A stretch of 64,000 nt of DNA from assembly GCF_019175385.1 (NCBI RefSeq), contig NC_083344.1:4626965-4690964 (forward strand), given 5' to 3'. The position numbers were made by a program, and so were the translations under genes. Every line of letters begins with the position of its first letter. Position 1 is the stretch's first letter. The notes beneath the pieces were generated by a model. It saw only the letters and a list, made by a program, of their open reading frames with translations. It was not told the origin of the DNA and did not search any database. Positions 44,765 to 57,067 of the stretch are shown piece by piece. This DNA comes from Lycium barbarum (taxonomy: Eukaryota > Streptophyta > Magnoliopsida > Solanales > Solanaceae).

Positions 44765-47700
44765 TGTAACACTCCGTAAATCCGGCTTAGGTGAATATAT
44801 TAAATGATATTTTAGCCCTACGAAATCCCATTGGGATGAGTTTGGGTGGAAATAGTTGTTTTGAAATCAAGACGAATAGTGAGGTGCATAAGATTCGATA
44901 GAATCGGCTAGGTTTACTATAGGTCTGCCTTCCAGCCTGATTTTGTGAAAATCCGCTGGGACTTTGAGAAAACTTAAAACATGAAGGTCGTATCCTTTTG
45001 AAATACTTTCCATCCATATAAGGTGGAGGTCAATTAGAGTATTGTGCTAGGAGTTATGCTTATTTTACTGAACGTCATCAGTGCAGTGAAATTAAAGCAT
45101 GCATGTCGCCCAACGCATCTTGGGGGGCGACGCGCCAGGCCAAATTTCCAGAACTTTGGGAAAATTTTTGCAGGACCAGAAAAATGCTAATTGCTCTGGC
45201 CGCTACTCCCCGCGCGACGCGCCAGGCCATTTTATGCCTGAAGCGAACTTTTTTCGAATTTTATAAACTCCAACTTTGTAAAACCTTTTTCCACTTCGTT
45301 CTAAATCATCTTTTTAGGGAGAAAACAGCCTAGGGCTTCCACAAAGCATTCAAGGTGAGTTCCCACTCAAACCACATTAATTATTACATCAATCTAACAA
45401 ATATTAACGCTAGAATCCTCATATATTTCATAGATTATTGATTGAATCTCTGTCTTGGACAAAATTGTTATACCTCGGAAAATTTTCCGTTGATGCACAA
45501 TGAATAGACTAACGATTAACAAGTTAATGAGGACTTAACGATGTATTCTAGAAGAGTTATAACGTCCCTTAGATTGTTAATGAGGTGATAAACAAGTGTT
45601 AAGTAGGTTCCATAAGGATTGGAGATCAAACGAGTGGACGAGAACGAGTTTCGAAAAGCTGGGCATTATACGGTCCAACATACGTACCGTATAAAATATA
45701 CTGACCGTATGTTAGGCCATATGTTCTACCTAGAATGGGGACTTTCACTGGACCAAAGATACAGTCAGACATACGGACCATATAAAAGATACGGACCGTA
45801 TGTTGGTCCGTAGAACTAGGTCGGGACAGGTTTTAAAATTAATATAAGGACCCCAACCTCATTTAATTCATTTCATTTCTCACTCCACACAAGAAATCTC
45901 TCCACACATCTTCCACAAGAACTCAAGAGAAATTCATGATCAACTTCATCAAACCAAGAGAATCAAGTGCAAGAAACTCATTAGGATTCATCCAAGCCAA
46001 GAAATCTCATGGGAGGTGGAAGTAGGGTTTTGCTCAAGTGAAGTATTTCCACTTAAAGCTCATTCCCACACTATCAAAGGTAAGTTTTATGATCATTCCA
46101 TGTTGTTTAAAGTATTGAGAGGTTGAGAGACTTGGATTGTAGAAAGAGATAGAAAATGGGTCATTAATGTGAGAATAGTGTCATTTTTTAGTAGTAGCTT
46201 GGAATGAGTCATGATTCTTGATATGTTGTGATTATAATTATGTTATAAATGACATTAAGAACATGGGATAAACGTTATATATGAGTGGATGTAATAGTAT
46301 GCTATGACCATGGTTATAGATGATTTGAAGTGAAATTTGGAAATATAAATAATGTAGGTGAATGAAGATATTTGCTTATGATGTTGTGAATGTTATTATA
46401 GACATTTGGGAGTTGATAGATGATATGGATAAAGTTGTATAAACAAAGAAAATGCTGCCCAATTTTCCCTAGCTTTAGTCAAGTATGCTAAGCTATCGAT
46501 TATCTAATGTTAGTACAAACTCTATTGAAGGTAGGAACGAGAACATTGGAGGAGAATGTTCAAGCGATAGTGTAGCTAAACGAAAAGGTATGTGAGGCTA
46601 GTCCCTTCCTTTCTAAGGCATGAATCTTATGACATGATTTTCCCTTATCCTCCATGACCTTCTTACATTCCGGAAATTATGAGTCTATGTTCATGAAGAA
46701 CCTCATATGAGATGAAGATAAGAGATATGTTATAAGTATGCTAATGATGATAATGAGCTTAAGTCTAAAGATAATAAAGTTTATGACATGATGTTCTACA
46801 AAGCTAATGATCCTAATTATGATTAATTGATGTAGTTCTTTGTGCTACACTCACCTTATATGTTAATTCCTTCAAGGTGAGGCAGAACGCTTATGAAACT
46901 CCATAACGGAATCGGGGGTTCACGACCTTATATCACCCCGATAAAGTATGGTTATCTTTGAGTTCCTATGCATGCATTATGATGAGTACATGATGATGAT
47001 AATACACAGTGCCTATATGGCCGGGCAGACACCGCCAAGGCGGGCAGCGTATACACCATGTTTAGATAGCATGGGCAGACACCACTAGTGGGCGGCATGA
47101 GATGGTTATCCCGGACGCGGGAGGCCTGGACGCGGGCTAATGATTATCACACCGTACCTACATGGTCGGGCAGCTTATATATATATATATGCATACATGA
47201 CATGATGATGTTTATGAAGTAAGTTATCATGCATTATTTTCTTCTTAAATGACAGTTAGTTACAGGTTGTTCTTCACTTGATGATTTTTTATTTCATTGA
47301 CGTATTATTATTGTTTATGCCTTACATACTCTGTACAATGCTCATACTGACGTCCTTTTTCTTTGGACGTTATGTTCATGCCCACAGGTAGACAGGGAGG
47401 TGCTCCAGATTCGTAGGAGCTATCAGCAGACTTTGAGAGCACTCCATTGTTCCGGAGGTGCCATTGACTCACTATTTTGTGTACATATATTTTGGGCACG
47501 ACGGGGTCCTGTCCCGTCCATATGTCTAGAACTCTAGTAGAGGCTCGTAGATACGTATGTGTGTAGTATGGTCTCACGATTTCATCATTGTATATATATT
47601 ATTTTGAAAGCCAAAAGGGCTTATGTATATAAAGGTAAATATGTTTCAAAATGAAAATGGTTTTCCCTATGATTAGAAGCAAGAGAATAATGAATGAACG

Positions 47701-47786
47701 CAGGATGAGTATGATGAGTAGTAGTAAAAGTGGTGCTCGGTGGTTAGACCCGAGTACCCGTGATGGCCCATAGTCGGGTCATGACA
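44765..47786 (+). mobile_element. Solo LTR, gypsy-type, 3.0 kb
   Basis: Starts TGTAACACTCCGTAAATCCG and ends GTCGGGTCATGACA. Internal blocks match the LTR at 22,241: CTCACCTTATATGTTAATTC..CCTTCAAGGTGAGG near 46,855 and CCCGGACGCGGGAGGCC near 47,112. It carries TACGGNCCGTA-type words (45,670-45,820) and two GCGACGCGCCAGGCCA words (45,126 and 45,216). The flanks (gaata and aaaat) do not form a clean 5-bp duplication. No internal coding domains were found. Confidence 0.75.
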
Positions 47787-47799
47787 AAAATAACCCTAG

Positions 47800-49130
47800 A
47801 ATATGAATTCAAGAGACTTGAATGTCAAAAAGGTAAGACTTTCCAACTTCAATTGCTTATAGCTTTGTGTTTATGATTACAGACTATAAGTTCATCAGAT
47901 ATGAGTTGTTGGTTTGCTAGAAAATCATGAACAATTATACGTTTGGGCTGTTGATTGTTGATTAAGAGTGATTTTTATCTTATGGGTGATGAAGAATGAT
48001 GATAATTGTACCAGTAAGAGACTATAGAATCATCTAGAAGCAAGAGGATGGATTGTCGGGTGAAGAAACACCATTGATGAGGGTTGTGGAGCTTCATGCC
48101 TACCAAGTGTTTGATAAAATGCTTATATGACCAAAACATAAGAATTCTTACTAATATTGATTCCCTTTGACATGTATTGCTATAGATTAAAGTCGAAAGG
48201 GCTTAAAGGTCGGAATTGAGGTATGTAAGGATAAATCTCTACGTGTGGTAATGTTAATGATTCTCTCCACGCCTCATTCTTTTACGACTATTATGAATTG
48301 CCTCAGAAATAGAGTTAAGCCTTAGTTTAATGAAAAGCTCAGAACTTCTATTCTCTAAATGATGCAGTTTCATAATTCGTTCATGATTGCCATTTCGAAT
48401 ATCATGAACTCACTACGTAATCAATATAGACTCGTGTTTGATTTCCCATGAGTCTCAGTCATGAAAGCTCTGTATGCTTTAGAACAGTTAATGCTTTAAA
48501 CTCCATAATCAGTTCATGAATACATGTCTCAGGATAGTAATGTTCAGTATTCCAGTGTTATGCATTACAGTACAATTTTCAGTTCCTTAATATAAATTGT
48601 TGAATGCTGAGCACCCGTAATTGAGCCCGAGGCCACATTTTATGTATACGTATACTTGGGCCCGTGGTAACAGGTTTATGCACTTACGTTGGGCCAGACG
48701 CCACAAAATATAAATTCAGTTAAGACAGGTGATTTCACATTCAGAACAGGGGGTACTTATGACTATACTTCTCTTGTTCAGTTTAGCTATCAGTACGTTT
48801 CAGTTTCCGTTTTAGTTTTAGTATCTATACATGTTATTAATTTGGGATGTCTTTTTCTCGAGCACCCCACATCTACTATTTCTATAAGTTGGTTTTACAT
48901 ACAAGTACAATCTAATTGTAGTTATATCTTTTTTGCTCAGGACCTGCATTTCACGATGCACGTACTGATTTACACGACGAACGAATCTGCTCGTTGGGAA
49001 TCTCGTATCAGCTGCTTGGTAAGCCCTAGTTTCCTTCGGGGATTTATCTATCTTTCAGTCATTTATTTATTTAAGACAGTCTTGTATGCCCCAATGACAA
49101 CCCTAACAGTTTGCCTATTTTCTTTTGATT
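47800..49130 (+). mobile_element. Probable gypsy LTR fragment
   Basis: Contains TTGGGCCAGACGCC, CAGTACGTTTCAGTTTCCG and repeated TTCAGT words typical of long Solanaceae gypsy LTRs, but neither end nor genes. It stops where the INO80C-derived repeat starts at 49,132. Confidence 0.4.
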
Positions 49131-49131
49131 T

Positions 49132-49345
49132 GGGATAAATCACCCCTGAACTATGGCGAAATTGTCAACTATACACCTAAATTATACCCTAACTTATTTT
49201 TTTCATATTTATTTACCCCATTCACTAATTACCTAGTAAAGAAAATAAGTTAAAACACAACTTATTCTAAACTTTTAAAAAAATTAAAAAAAAAAAAAAA
49301 GACAGCGACACAACAGCAGGTGGAATTAAGAAATTGGCAACTAAA
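49132..49345. repeat. INO80C intron-1 repeat fragment (left flank of lost sixth copy)
   Basis: GGGATAAATCACCC..CTATGGCGAAATTGTCAAC, ATTACCTAGTAAAG and then CACAACAGCAGGTGGAATTA match the words found next to exon-1 copies A-E (for example 36,756-36,900 and 36,290-36,320), in the same orientation. After 49,345 the similarity stops. Confidence 0.75.
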
Positions 49346-49607
49346 TGAAGAAGATAAAGATTATGAATTTTGATTTTTCTCTTGTTGATTACGATTTTTC
49401 TATGATCAGGCAAAAATTTCTATCTCCCCATACTTCTTTTACTGTTATTAGCTGCGATTTGATGGTATTAAAAAGAAAATTATTCTGGGTTGAACTTTAG
49501 CACCAATTATATTGTTCTGGGTTGAACTATATTGTTCTGGGTTGAACTTTAGCACTAATTATATTATTTGTATTAAAAAGAAAATTTAATTAGTTCAAAT
49601 TCGATAC

Positions 49608-49870
49608 AGCATGTCCCCAACAACTTTTGCAGTTGCTGGAACAGCTTCTGCATTTGTTAGGATAACTTCAGCAGTTGTTCTAGCAACTGCAATAGTCGTT
49701 GGAACAAATGCAAAAGTTGTTAACAACTTTGTTGGTTCTAATAGAGACCTTTTAACAACCAATTCTGTGAATTCTCTTTCGATCCGCTCCTTAGGCGTAG
49801 GACAACTTTGTTTATTGCTGGAACACAACTTTAGAGGTTGTGACAAATACAGTTGTTGTTCAATTTTTTT
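49608..49870. repeat. ACAACT/AGTTGT motif array 1
   Basis: Dense words of the type CAACTTTTGCAGTTGCTGGA, repeated with variation. It lies at the left edge of the MULE. Open frames on both strands across it reflect the repeat, not a gene. Confidence 0.8.
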
Positions 49871-50363
49871 TTTTTTTGTATTATTAAATTGTATTATTTA
49901 CTAATTTTAACTTTTTTTGTGTGTAGATAAGATAAAATGGGCCAATATAAGAGGAAGATAACAAGTTCACCTTGTCCTAATGCTAGTAAAAAATCTAAGA
50001 GCTTACCTATTGCTAGTAAACAAGATGCTGCACATAATAAAAGAGCTACCACATCAGTACAAAAGCTGATTGATAAAGCAACCCTAACAAGTGAGGCTCT
50101 TGCTTATGCACCTTTGGAGATGATGATACCTTTAAACAATGAGCAGTTGATTGGTGAAAAAAAAAACACTTGAGAATAGTGGTGAAAAGTCAGGTGAAGC
50201 AAAAAAAAAGTGGCGAGAGTGTAACTGAGCAATCAGGTGAAGAGGAAAAAATTGGTGAGAATGCAACTGAGCAATCATGTGAAGAGGATAAAAGAAGTGA
50301 GAGTGAAACTGAGAAATCAGTAAAAAGGAAAAAAGTGGTGAGAGTGCAACTGAGCATTCGGGT

Positions 50364-50455
50364 GATGATGATGATGATGAAGAAGAAGAAGAAGAAGAAG
50401 AAGAAGAAGAAGAAGAAGAAGAAGAAGAAGAAGAAGAAGAAGAAGAAGAAGAAGA
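50364..50455. repeat. GAT/GAA trinucleotide run
   Basis: (GAT)5 followed by more than 20 GAA triplets. In the DUF1985 frame it encodes an acidic DDDDDEEEE tract; the other frames give poly-Lys or poly-Phe, which are artefacts. Confidence 0.95.
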
Positions 50456-51597
50456 AAGAACTACAGCCGATGAAGAGGATCCTCAATCAATAGCCGTTGC
50501 TGGATCAAGTAATGATACTAGTGGTGGCAATTCAAAGGGTACTGGATTATCAGGTAATAATAATGATCCCGATGCTCTTTCAGTTCCAAAATGCGTGAAG
50601 ACCATTTCCATTGAAAAATATGGATTTAAGACCCATTTGAATACGTTTACGCCTTATGATTCAAGGATCAATGTAAGAGTCGGCTTTGGAACTCAATTTG
50701 TTGAGTTTAGAAAGGTTTTGATCGATTGGCGTATTGAGAATGGTTTCAGAAAAACTTATTTTGGTCACTTTTTAAACTTGAAGAAAGATGTAGCAATACA
50801 TCTCCCAATGAAGTTGGTGCACGACTTTCTTCTTCGCCGAATTTTTTGTGAAAAGAAAAAGGAAATTTGGTATGATTACAATGGCTTGCCAATTTGTTTC
50901 GACATCAATGAATTCGCTATCATGACTGGACTTTGATGTTATTCTCTCCTCTCTCTTAGTCAGCAGTTAGTAAAGGTTGAAGAAAATGGTACAAGTTTGG
51001 TAGATATAGTGGGGAAGTCTGTTGATGGTAATGGTCTCATTGAGAAGCTAAAGGATTCAAACTTGACAAAAAAAAAAGGTGGCTATGAGCATGGATTGGT
51101 TCTTGCATAGCATATTGTGTGCAAAAGATAAAAAAGAAAAGGTAGACACCAATTGATTAAAAATGGCGTCGAATCAAAATGTATTCGATTCATATACATG
51201 GGGTAGAATAAGCTTCAATCTTGATATTGAATATCTTTTAAAAGGATTAAATCCAACCAAAAACCAATATAACCTTTATGGCTTTCCATGGACGTTCGCG
51301 GTAAGTAATTAAAATGTTCATTTTATGGTTTTGAGTTAAATTATTATTTTGATTTTATGTACACTAAATTGCATTTTACTTATTACATAGGCTTGGGCAT
51401 TTGAAGTTATTCTGGCAGTTCAACGGTTAGCTAAGGATCCTTCACTTGAGAGTTCAATGCCAAGAATGATTAAATGGTTGTCCGCAAAACCAGCAAGAAA
51501 GACTAACTCTAACTCGGCAAATGTTGATCCTCTTGTTCAGACAAGAAAAGAGGTAAGATTCAACATCTAAATAATTTCAATTTTGTTTTGCAATAGT

Positions 51598-51712
51598 GGG
51601 GACATTAACTACAGTTGTTGGACAATTGAACTTGTTGTTCCCACAACTGCTTCGATTGTCCAACAACAAATGAAGCTGTTCCACAACCACAGACAACTGA
51701 AGTAATTGTTGG
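51598..51712. repeat. ACAACT/AGTTGT motif array 2 (intron)
   Basis: ACTACAGTTGTTGGACAATT and related words inside the gap between two coding blocks of the Ulp1-like gene. Confidence 0.8.
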
Positions 51713-52883
51713 TGTTATTTCTAGATCTTTATGTCTATATGTATTTTCTTAAGAAGTATTTGAAAGATGAAAAGTTCATCATGACATCATTTATGTGCAC
51801 CACAAGCCACACAGAAAGTTTAACTATTATGTTTTGTGGGAATGAACAGAGAATTTTATGGGAAGGGAAGTAACAGAGGTTGAAAGAATTAATTCTCCTC
51901 GTGTTTGGTTAGTTAATAGAAATAAAATTGTAATCATCAGATTGCAATCATCAAAACAGATTGGAGATTTTATTTTTTATTGTTTTCCTTTCTTGATGAG
52001 GTTTTTTTATGTTTACTAAATATTCAAACTCGTTTTCTTAAATGCAGATGCAAAATCAGATTGTGCACCCTTTTCTTTTTCTAACAAACATAGAGAAAGG
52101 GAAGGATTTACGCCCTTTGAAGATGGTTCAGATCCAAACATTGATGTTTTAAAAGCTGAGTTGGCAAATGTAACAACCATAAAATTAGATATAATTGGTG
52201 GTGATAAGAGTCTTGAGAGAGCTGGTGGCGAGGAGAGTGTTGCCAGAGATTGTGGTGTTGCGCAGAGAGTTACTACCCAAACATTTAGTCCACATATGGA
52301 CTTTAATATTTGTAGATATTTTGGTGGGGCAGGAGGAGGAGACTCATATGCAGCTAATCTTGGTAGGTAAGTAGATACTCTTCGAGTGACAACTACAACA
52401 AGTGTGAGTATCTCCAAGGTCCCTTGTCGTTGTGAATACAAAAAATGTTCTGATAAGCATAATGCCTTTTTGGAGGCAATAAATTAATTGCCAGTGAAGT
52501 TAGAAAAGCAGCAGCCAAAGAGGAATAGATTTCCGAGCTACATGATGCGATCTCCTTATACTCCTGAATTAAGGAGGAGGTTCGCCATAAATACCAAAGC
52601 CAAGAATGCTAGGACAAAGAACAAACTGAAGTTTGAATCTGTACAAACCTCTTGCTGCGGAGAAGATAGAAGCCTTTAAAGACTTCCTTAGTAAGAAGAA
52701 AGAAGAATGTACTTGAGTGATGAATTCAATTACCAAAACTTGGAGAACATGACTGATCCAAATTTCTCGTTTGAGTGCAAGGTAATATCACTAATCTTTT
52801 TATTAAATTTTAATATTAAATTTCTTTTCTTAGTTTGTTCTTGTTATGGAGCAGTTAATAGAGACATAGCCTAGTATTAACTA

Positions 52884-53042
52884 TTAAAGTTGTTGGACAA
52901 GGATAGCTTGAATTGTTCAACAACTACTACAGTTGTAGGACAACTACTGCAGTTGTAGGATAACTACTATAGCAGTTGTAGGACAACTCCTGCAGTTGTC
53001 CATCAACTGCAACAGTTGTTAGACAATTACAATTCATTGTTG
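52884..53042. repeat. ACAACT/AGTTGT motif array 3 (intron)
   Basis: Units of GGACAACTACTGCAGTTGTA with a period of about 21-24 bp, ending just before the Ulp1-like exon. Confidence 0.85.
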
Positions 53043-53861
53043 ATTACTAGCATTGAACTGTTTATTGATTTTATCTTTTGTAGCATGTTAATGAGATTTT
53101 GTCGCTGATGCGCAAGAGACAGATTTGGTTCCCCAGGCACTACAACCAAATAGATCTAATTTTGGATCTGAACTTTTATGACAACTTGCATGATGTCTAC
53201 AAGGTTTTGAGTGATAAGCGTTTGGTGAATGGTGCCCCACTAATGAATGAGGCTCTATCATTGTTTGAGATCGACAGTGACATACTCGAATATTATTCTG
53301 GGATAAGACCTTACCCATATGGTCGGAAGTGGGATGGAGCAAAAAGAACTTACACCGTGATGAACATAAAGTGTAAACATTTTGTTGCACTTGAACTTCT
53401 AATGGAGAAGGGTTTGATTAAACTTTATGATTGCAATACTAATGAGTGTAATGAGCAAACTTTTATTACATTTATCCGACCTGTTATCCAATTGTGGCCC
53501 AAACTACTCAAACAAAGTGGAGTGTTCAACTATTTTCCTGAAAATTTACTAATTGAAGCGTGGTCGTATAAGCGTCTAAAGGATGCCCCAAGAAACATGT
53601 ATAGGAAGGCTTATGGACCGTACTCTTGTGCATTTATTGATCACCTTCTTATTGGGACTAATATGACACAACTCAGTAACATCGAAATGGAAAATTTTAG
53701 GCTAAGATATGTTGTTGCAGTGCTTGAGAAGGAATTGAAACCTTAGGGGATTGGTTGTGTATGGGGTTGCTTTTTGTACTTTATTTAATGGTCATTTCAG
53801 TTAATGGAAAACTAGTTCTTGTGTTAATTTTTTATTTAGTTGTTTTGGCATTTTCTGTAGT

Positions 53862-54092
53862 GTCCCAGCAACTACTTTAATTATTCTTATAATTTATGTA
53901 GTTGCTCAACAACTGCTTCAATTGTCCCTTCAACTGCTTAAGTTGTTCCAACAATTCATAGTTTATGCCCAACAACTACTTTAGTTGTGCCGACAACTAT
54001 AGAAGTTATTCCACCAAAACAATCAGTTGTTCGACAACTTCAGTAGTTGTCCCAGCAATTACTTTAGTTGTACGACAACTACTGAAGTTGTT
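53862..54092. repeat. ACAACT/AGTTGT motif array 4 (after Ulp1-like gene)
   Basis: Words such as CGACAACTACTGAAGTTGTT and CAACAACTACTTTAGTTGTG in the 3' flank of the Ulp1-like gene. Confidence 0.85.
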
Positions 54093-54110
54093 GGCTTACA
54101 TCTAAAAGAA

Positions 54111-54560
54111 TCATTGAATCACTTGGTTTATCCTTAATAATTCCTAAAATGGCTCGATCGATCGTCGATTATCATTGAATCATTAAGTTTATCCTTAATA
54201 ATAATAATAATAATAGTATTACATATTACTTGAACTATCTTCGATTATCATTGGATAACTTAGTTTATCTTTAATAATTCTTAAAATGACTCGATCAATC
54301 TTCGAGTATCATTGAATCACTTGATTTATCTTTAATAATTCTTAAAATGGATCAATCGATCTTCAATTATCATTGATTCACTAAGTTTATCCATAATAAT
54401 TGCTTGAATGGCTCGATCGATCTTCAATTATCATTGAATCGCTTCATTTATCCTTAATAATTTCTAAAATGGCTCGATCGATCTTCAGTTATCATTGAAT
54501 CACTTCATTTATCCTTAATAATTTATAAAATGCCTGGATTGATCTTCAATTATCATTGTA
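54111..54560. repeat. 61-bp minisatellite between the convergent MULE genes
   Basis: TATCATTGAATCACTT..TTTATCCTTAATAAT..AAAATGGCTCGATCGATCTT recurs at 54,111, 54,172, 54,248, 54,309, 54,370, 54,431, 54,492 and 54,553. The period is 61 bp; one unit is lengthened by an AAT run. It lies exactly between the two gene 3' ends. Confidence 0.92.
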
Positions 54561-56950
54561 GGGCATGTTTTTTTTTTTTGTGGCCAAATCTTTTGCGTAA
54601 GGAGAATTTATTGAACTTCTTCTTTGAAAATCCTTCCGCAACTCCAGGTACCCGCTTCATCTGTTTCCTTCCCCGTTTGGTTTTCTTTTCAGGTGGAGGT
54701 ATGCGTCTCTGTAAAATCTCCGGAGGAGGGTTCCAAAATTCTTCAGCTGGCACTGGAAAGATTGGGTCGGCATATGCAAGCACGTATGATTCTACCTTAT
54801 AATACGAAGAAGAGTACTCATAAATCATCTTTCCATATTCATCTCCGAATTTACTTCTAAGCGCTGCCATAGCATGTGAACAATGTATTTTGTCCAAGTC
54901 AAACTTTCGACACGAACATGTTTTTCTTCGTAGATCAACCATTGAGACCCCACTTTCCCCGGTAATGGTGAATGTGTCTTCATCTATTCGATGGACCAAT
55001 AACTTATTTTCCGGATTCTTGTTAGTCATTATTTTCTTTTCAGCCGAAGGGACAAAGATAGTTGTTAAATTTACGTATGCATTGAATATTTCTGATCACG
55101 TCCTACTTATAGCATTAAATAGGGCAATAATGGGGAATTTTCTTTCTTTATTAAACATTGAGTTAACAGACTCAGCAATGTTTGAGGTCTATACATCATA
55201 CCTGAAATATAAAAGCCAAAATTATTAAGAATCCGGATACAAATGACCGCAGGCCCCAAGCAACTATTGCAGTTGCTGGAACAATTCTCTTTAATTGTCC
55301 CACAACTACTGCAGTTGTTGGAACAACTGTTGCAGTTGTTGGAACAACTGTTGCAGTTGTTGGAACAACTGCAATAATTGTCGGGGACCTGTAAAATTTG
55401 ACTTTGAACCACTAAGATAGTTTACCCGTTTCCTGGGAAGTAGGCTCTACTCCATTTACGAAAGTCATCATTCTCAAGATAATCGGCGACTTCTGCATTG
55501 ATATATCTGATTTCTTCAAAATGGTCATTGAACACATCCCTACAGTATGCTTTAGCTGCATGACAAAAAAGTCCAAGAAAATCTCCACAATGAAATGCTT
55601 TTCTAGCATTTTCAGCAAGATGCCTCGTGCAACATCCGTGATGTGCTTCAGAGTAAATCTTTGATACCATTTTTCCTATACTTGGATGCCTATCAGAAAT
55701 GATGCACAGCTCTGTAGTATTGGGAACTATGTCTAGCAATTTCTCAAAAAAGTATTCATATGAAGCATCCCACTCCTTATCTACTACACAAAATGCAACA
55801 GGAAAAATATTATTTTTCGTATCTTGTGCCACAGCAGATAGCAAAAATCCCTCGTAAGGGCCCCTTAAGAATGTCCCGTCAGCGGCTAGGACTTTTTGCA
55901 TATGCATAAATCCCCTAATCCAAGATCCATAAGATACAAAAAAAATATTTGAACTTGTCATCAACTTTCAACGATGTCTTGCTTCCCTCATTTACAGTCC
56001 TAAACATATAACTGTAAGTATCTAGAACTGCATACCCATGGGTAGGTGTCCCTCTTATCATAGCTTTAGCTATCTCACTGGCCTTCAAGGACTTCCAATA
56101 ACTAATCTTACAACCTAACTCAGCTTAAGTTGTATTTCTTATTTCTTTTGTGGAGGGACCTTTTCCATTCAAGAACTTATGGTGTATGTATTGTCCAATG
56201 ACGTCCGCTGGAACATGTGGATGATGGCTTGTAAGATGTTATGCCCCACATAAGTGAATGTTGCGGTAAACGATAATTTTAAATCTATCACAACTTTTAA
56301 GCTTTGTACCTCGCAACCATCAATCATAACTCGGATCTACACATCTAACACAATATACATCTTCACTGGTTTGAATCTTTGATCTTTCTTCACGGAAGCA
56401 AGCTTCAATAAACTAATTAATTCATGTTTGTCCTTGAAAGTTTTATACTTATAAAAACCCGTGTCGTCATCATCTACTTGGCTGCTTTGCATTAGTATAG
56501 GATGTCGTGTAGCTCCTTCATTTATCGGAATATCCATAGTCATAAGATGCTCTTCATCATTTGTTATATTTGGTTCCACTTGCACATTTGTTATATTTGG
56601 TTCCACTTGCACATAATCTGTTCCCTCTACTATTTTTTCAACTGCAGGTACCCTTAGAATGGGCTTGTTTGGATCACAAAAATAAAACCGAAAATCAAGA
56701 TCATTCCTTATCGGAGTAGGACATCCTTTTGCTTTTCAGCGAAGCCGAGCATGTAACTAATGGAAAGATCATCTTTATCACAACTTAACCCAGACCTAGA
56801 AACGATGATCTCAACCAACTCATCATACGTAGCATCCTTGCTTATCATAATTGGTACTGTCTCTCGACCCTTCGAACGCCAAGTATAACGAGTAGCATTC
56901 TCCACCCATTCACTAGGTGAATCAACTCCTATTATTATTTGGTCTTCCAT
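54553..56950 (-). pseudogene. MURA-like MULE transposase
   Basis: Reading the minus strand from 56,950: MEDQIIIGVDSPSEWV (N-terminal region), a frameshift near 56,715, then FRFYFCDPNKPILRVPAVEK, a duplicated VQVEPNITN, KTFKDKHELISLLKLASVKK, YDWRLRGTKLKSCDRFKI (MuDR zinc-binding-type region), then the MULE transposase core VLAADGTFLRGPYEG and CIISDRHPSIGKMVSKIY, the HHGCCTRHLAENARKAFH segment, and a SWIM zinc finger (CSCRKFDLDKIHCSHAMAAL). Several stops and frameshifts and a motif-filled intron (55,255-55,390) break it. It is the transposition enzyme of the element in the antisense position to the Ulp1-like gene. Confidence 0.88.
55255..55392. repeat. ACAACT/AGTTGT motif array 5 (transposase intron)
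   Basis: Near-perfect 24-bp units GGAACAACTGTTGCAGTTGT plus TGTT (three in tandem around 55,318-55,375) between two transposase coding blocks. Confidence 0.88.
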
Positions 56951-57067
56951 TGATGGTCATAATACCTGATGATATCCGAAAAATACATATTTCAGTGGTC
57001 TTACAAAAGAGAGATTCATCAAACAACTTCAAAATTGCTATAGAACTTGATTACTTATCCCTACATC

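Larger units (their letters stand above)
49937..53746 (+). pseudogene. DUF1985 / Ulp1-like protease gene of the MULE
   Basis: Starts MGQYKRKITSSP (49,937), then a lysine- and GES(A/V)TEQSGEE-rich region with frameshifts in A-runs near 50,157, 50,203 and 50,330, an acidic Asp/Glu run encoded by (GAT)n(GAA)n, then the DUF1985 domain (IDWRIENGFRKTYFGHFLNL; LVHDFLLRRIF; INEFAIMTGL). Further exons are YTWGRISFNLDIEYLLKG (51,190), WAFEVILAVQRLAKDPSLES (51,391) and NRFPSYMMRSPYTPELRRR (52,520). The Ulp1/C48-like domain is 53,084-53,746 with KCKHFVALEL..LYDCN. Where family members have GDCGPYSCAF this one reads KAYGPYSCAF, so the catalytic Cys appears to be Tyr. In-frame stops and shifts indicate a dead gene. 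Confidence 0.8.

Noticed and set aside
50170..50493. Poly-Lys (+) and poly-Phe (-) proteins
   Set aside because: Wrong frames of the GAA run; the DUF1985 gene uses the Asp/Glu frame.
55107..55412. Cys/Ser/Asn-rich minus-strand protein (CSNNCNSC repeats)
   Set aside because: It is the translation of motif array 5 in a transposase intron, not a metallothionein-like gene.
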